DNA from: Pseudothermotoga thermarum DSM 5069
Lineage (GTDB): Bacteria > Thermotogota > Thermotogae > Thermotogales > DSM-5069
DNA length: 64,000 bases
Reading direction: 5' to 3'
Assembly: GCF_000217815.1 (NCBI RefSeq)
Contig: NC_015707.1
Coordinates: forward strand, 1,600,014-1,664,013
Of the stretch, positions 62,533 to 64,000 are shown in pieces. The notes beneath the pieces were generated by a model. The model made no database searches. It had not been told where the DNA came from and saw only the letters and a list, made by a program, of their open reading frames with translations. Within the stretch, counting starts at the first letter, position 1; each line of letters begins with the position of its first letter. The position numbers and the translations under genes are program-made.

Positions 62533-62672
62533 GCGTCTTCAGGGCAGGGTGGAATTCCCGACCGGCGGTGATGGACAAGTTCTTGTCCTAAGCCCGCGAG
62601 CCCTTCGAAAGAAGGGTTGATCTGGTGAAAATCCAGAGCCGACGGTTAAAGTCCGGATGGGAGAAGACGGAA
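62533..62672 (+). ncRNA. FMN riboswitch (RFN element)
   Basis: The RFN core is clear: GTCTTCAGGGCAGGGTGGAA, TTCCCGACCGGCGGTGATGG, then AGCCCGCGAGC, GATCTGGTGAAAATCCAGAG and CCGACGGTTAAAGTCCGGAT, closed by GGGAGAAGAC pairing with GTCTTC. It is followed by a terminator and then ribD, so FMN should end transcription early. Confidence 0.97.
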
Positions 62673-62689
62673 AATTGTAGATAATTTCT

Positions 62690-62727
62690 ACCTCCCTGAA
62701 GACTTTTTCAGGTAGGTATTTTTTTAC
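62690..62727 (+). terminator. Terminator of the FMN riboswitch
   Basis: CTACCTCCCTGAA and TTCAGGTAG form a stem with a small bulge, followed by a run of seven T, 14 bases before ribD. Confidence 0.88.
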
Positions 62728-62740
62728 AAAGGCTTTTTCT

Positions 62741-63844
62741 ATGAACGAATTTAAGTATATGTCCTTAGCTTTGAAACTTGCAAAGAAAGGTAAATACACA
62801 ACTTCACCAAACCCGATGGTTGGAGCTGTGATAGTAAAGGACGGAAAAATCTTAGCAACAGGGTATCACAAAAAAGCTGGACAACCTCACGCAGAAATCA
62901 ACGCACTTTCAAAACTAAACTTTCAAGCACAAAACTGCGAGATGTACGTAACTTTAGAACCTTGCTCTCACTATGGCAGAACCCCACCTTGTGCCGATGC
63001 GATTATACGTTCTGGGATAAGAAAGGTCGTTATCGCAACTTTAGATCCTAATCCTTTGGTTAACGGGAAGGGTGTCGAAAAACTCAAAAACGCAGGAATA
63101 GAAGTGGTCTGTGGGGTTTTGGAAGAAAAAGCAAAGAAACTCAACGAAAAGTTTTTTAAATACATAACTACAAAAATTCCGTTCGTTGCTCTTAAAATCG
63201 CACAGACGCTTGATGGAAAAATCGCACTCAAAAATGGTGAGTCTAAGTGGATAACTTCAGAAAAATCTCGAGAATACGTCCACAAACTTAGAATGGAATA
63301 CGATGCCGTTCTCACTGGTATTGGAACTATTCTCAAAGACGACCCACAATTGAACGTTCGACTTAAGAAAGTGTACAAACAGCCTCTCAGAATTATCCTT
63401 GACTCAAAACTCAAAATTCCACTTTCAGCAAAAGTTTTAGAAGATCCAAGTAAAGTTATCATTTTAACAACGGCTTTAGCTGACAAAGAAAAGTTAGAAG
63501 AACTTCGCTCAAAAGGTGTAGAAGTAATCATTACCAATGAAAAGAATGGAATAGTCGATTTAGAATCTGCTCTCAAAATCTTAGGTGAAAAAAAGATAAC
63601 GAGCGTTATGGTCGAAGCTGGACCGACTTTGCTCACTTCTTTTCTTAAAGAATCGCTCTTTGACAAAATTTACCTGTTTATCGCTCCAAAAATTTTTGGT
63701 GCTGATTCAAAAAGTGTTTTTTCTGAACTTGGGCTGGAAGATATTTCTAAGTCACAGAAATTTAGTCTTGAGTCAGTGAAAAAAATAGGGGAAGATTTAT
63801 TACTTGAACTCTATCCAAAACAACTTAAAAAATTGGAGGAATAG
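62741..63844 (+). CDS. ribD: Riboflavin deaminase/reductase RibD
   Basis: A 367-residue bifunctional enzyme for the second and third steps of riboflavin synthesis. The N-terminal zinc deaminase (residues 1-145) holds HAEINALSKL near 49 (His zinc ligand and catalytic Glu) and EPCSHYGRTPPCADAIIRSG near 74-93 (Cys ligands). The C-terminal NADPH reductase (150-365) has PFVALKIAQTLDGKIA, SKWITSEKSREYVHKLRMEY and DAVLTGIGTILKDDP, then VMVEAGPTLLTSFLKESLFD. ATG 62741 follows AAAGG. First gene of the rib operon under the FMN riboswitch; ribE starts two bases after its stop. Confidence 0.96.
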   Translation: MNEFKYMSLALKLAKKGKYTTSPNPMVGAVIVKDGKILATGYHKKAGQPHAEINALSKLNFQAQNCEMYVTLEPCSHYGRTPPCADAIIRSGIRKVVIATLDPNPLVNGKGVEKLKNAGIEVVCGVLEEKAKKLNEKFFKYITTKIPFVALKIAQTLDGKIALKNGESKWITSEKSREYVHKLRMEYDAVLTGIGTILKDDPQLNVRLKKVYKQPLRIILDSKLKIPLSAKVLEDPSKVIILTTALADKEKLEELRSKGVEVIITNEKNGIVDLESALKILGEKKITSVMVEAGPTLLTSFLKESLFDKIYLFIAPKIFGADSKSVFSELGLEDISKSQKFSLESVKKIGEDLLLELYPKQLKKLEE

Positions 63845-63846
63845 AA

Positions 63847-64000
63847 ATGTTTACAGGAATAATAGAAGAAGTTGGAAAGATAGTAAGCTTAACAAGAAGC
63901 GGTGAAAACTGGAAAATAGTTATTAAATGCTCAACAGTTTTGGAAGAAACAAGAATAGGTCAAAGCATTGCGGTAAATGGAGTATGTCTCACCGTAACTG
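63847..64000 (+). CDS. ribE: Riboflavin synthase alpha chain, partial
   Basis: The frame starts at ATG 63847 behind TTGGAGGAA and continues to the window end (51 codons visible). MFTGIIEEVGKIVSLTRSGE is the classical start of riboflavin synthase, and GQSIAVNGVCLTVT is the conserved end of its first beta-barrel half. The enzyme dismutates two molecules of dimethylribityllumazine into riboflavin. The remaining three quarters are outside the window. Confidence 0.95.
   Translation, partial: MFTGIIEEVGKIVSLTRSGENWKIVIKCSTVLEETRIGQSIAVNGVCLTVT

Noticed and set aside
62539-62799. 86-codon minus-strand frame over the FMN riboswitch
   Set aside because: It is the complement of a structured RNA and the start of ribD.

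Overview
The window looks like chromosomal DNA of a thermophilic Thermotogae bacterium, most likely Pseudothermotoga or a close relative. The basis is the low-GC, AAA/GAA-rich coding style, the GH4 alpha-glucuronidase close to the Thermotoga maritima TM0752 type, the CBM22-GH10-CBM9 xylanase, the split MetH activation-domain gene and the many TTG/GTG starts with strong Shine-Dalgarno (SD) sites. This is inferred from recalled family features; no search was run.

Layout. 1-4040 (minus): a MoxR/DUF58/membrane-protein operon headed by a frameshifted DUF6062-like gene and, unexpectedly, a fluoride riboswitch with its own terminator. 4184-9654: a PiT-type permease, a nested insertion-sequence wreck, a PhoA-type alkaline phosphatase, a DUF438-hemerythrin-PAS protein and NagB. 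9852-11600: an intact HepT/MntA pair, then relics of IS elements, a methionine synthase fragment and a second MNT/HEPN pair. 11637-16450: GH4 alpha-glucuronidase, MATE exporter and a membrane HD-GYP receptor. 16677-19490: a two-gene cassette with a sigma-region-2-like protein behind a palindrome-bearing promoter, followed by a graveyard of IS, MNT, metH and Rpn fragments and a relic of the cassette itself.

19695-38679: an exopolysaccharide locus. Going down the minus strand it runs: a ten-repeat SLBB export protein, a Wzz/Wzc-like chain-length protein, a WbaP-type initiating transferase, glycosyltransferases, a Wzy-like polymerase, UDP-GlcNAc 2-epimerase and a Wzx flippase. A Wzi-like barrel is divergent on the plus strand. 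39998-47413 (plus): a sugar ABC transporter, a GT78/GT81-like glycosyltransferase, an RpiR regulator and a GT4 enzyme, possibly for a glycosylglycerate-type compatible solute. 48534-51384: a TPP-riboswitch-controlled thiamine-precursor ABC operon. 51450-59662 (minus): beta-galactosidase and two GH10 xylanases that share a visibly identical 466-bp tract, a gene-conversion signature. 59749-62514: an IS256 element nested in the same IS as at 5241, an IS3-like relic and a truncated nadC pseudogene. 62533-64000: an FMN riboswitch with ribD and the start of ribE.

One insertion sequence (called element A here) recurs at least seven times. It occurs as full-end wrecks, MITE-like deletion derivatives and solo ends. 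Its terminal repeat contains an outward-facing TTGACA, and its transposase start lies behind a hairpin that buries the ribosome-binding site.
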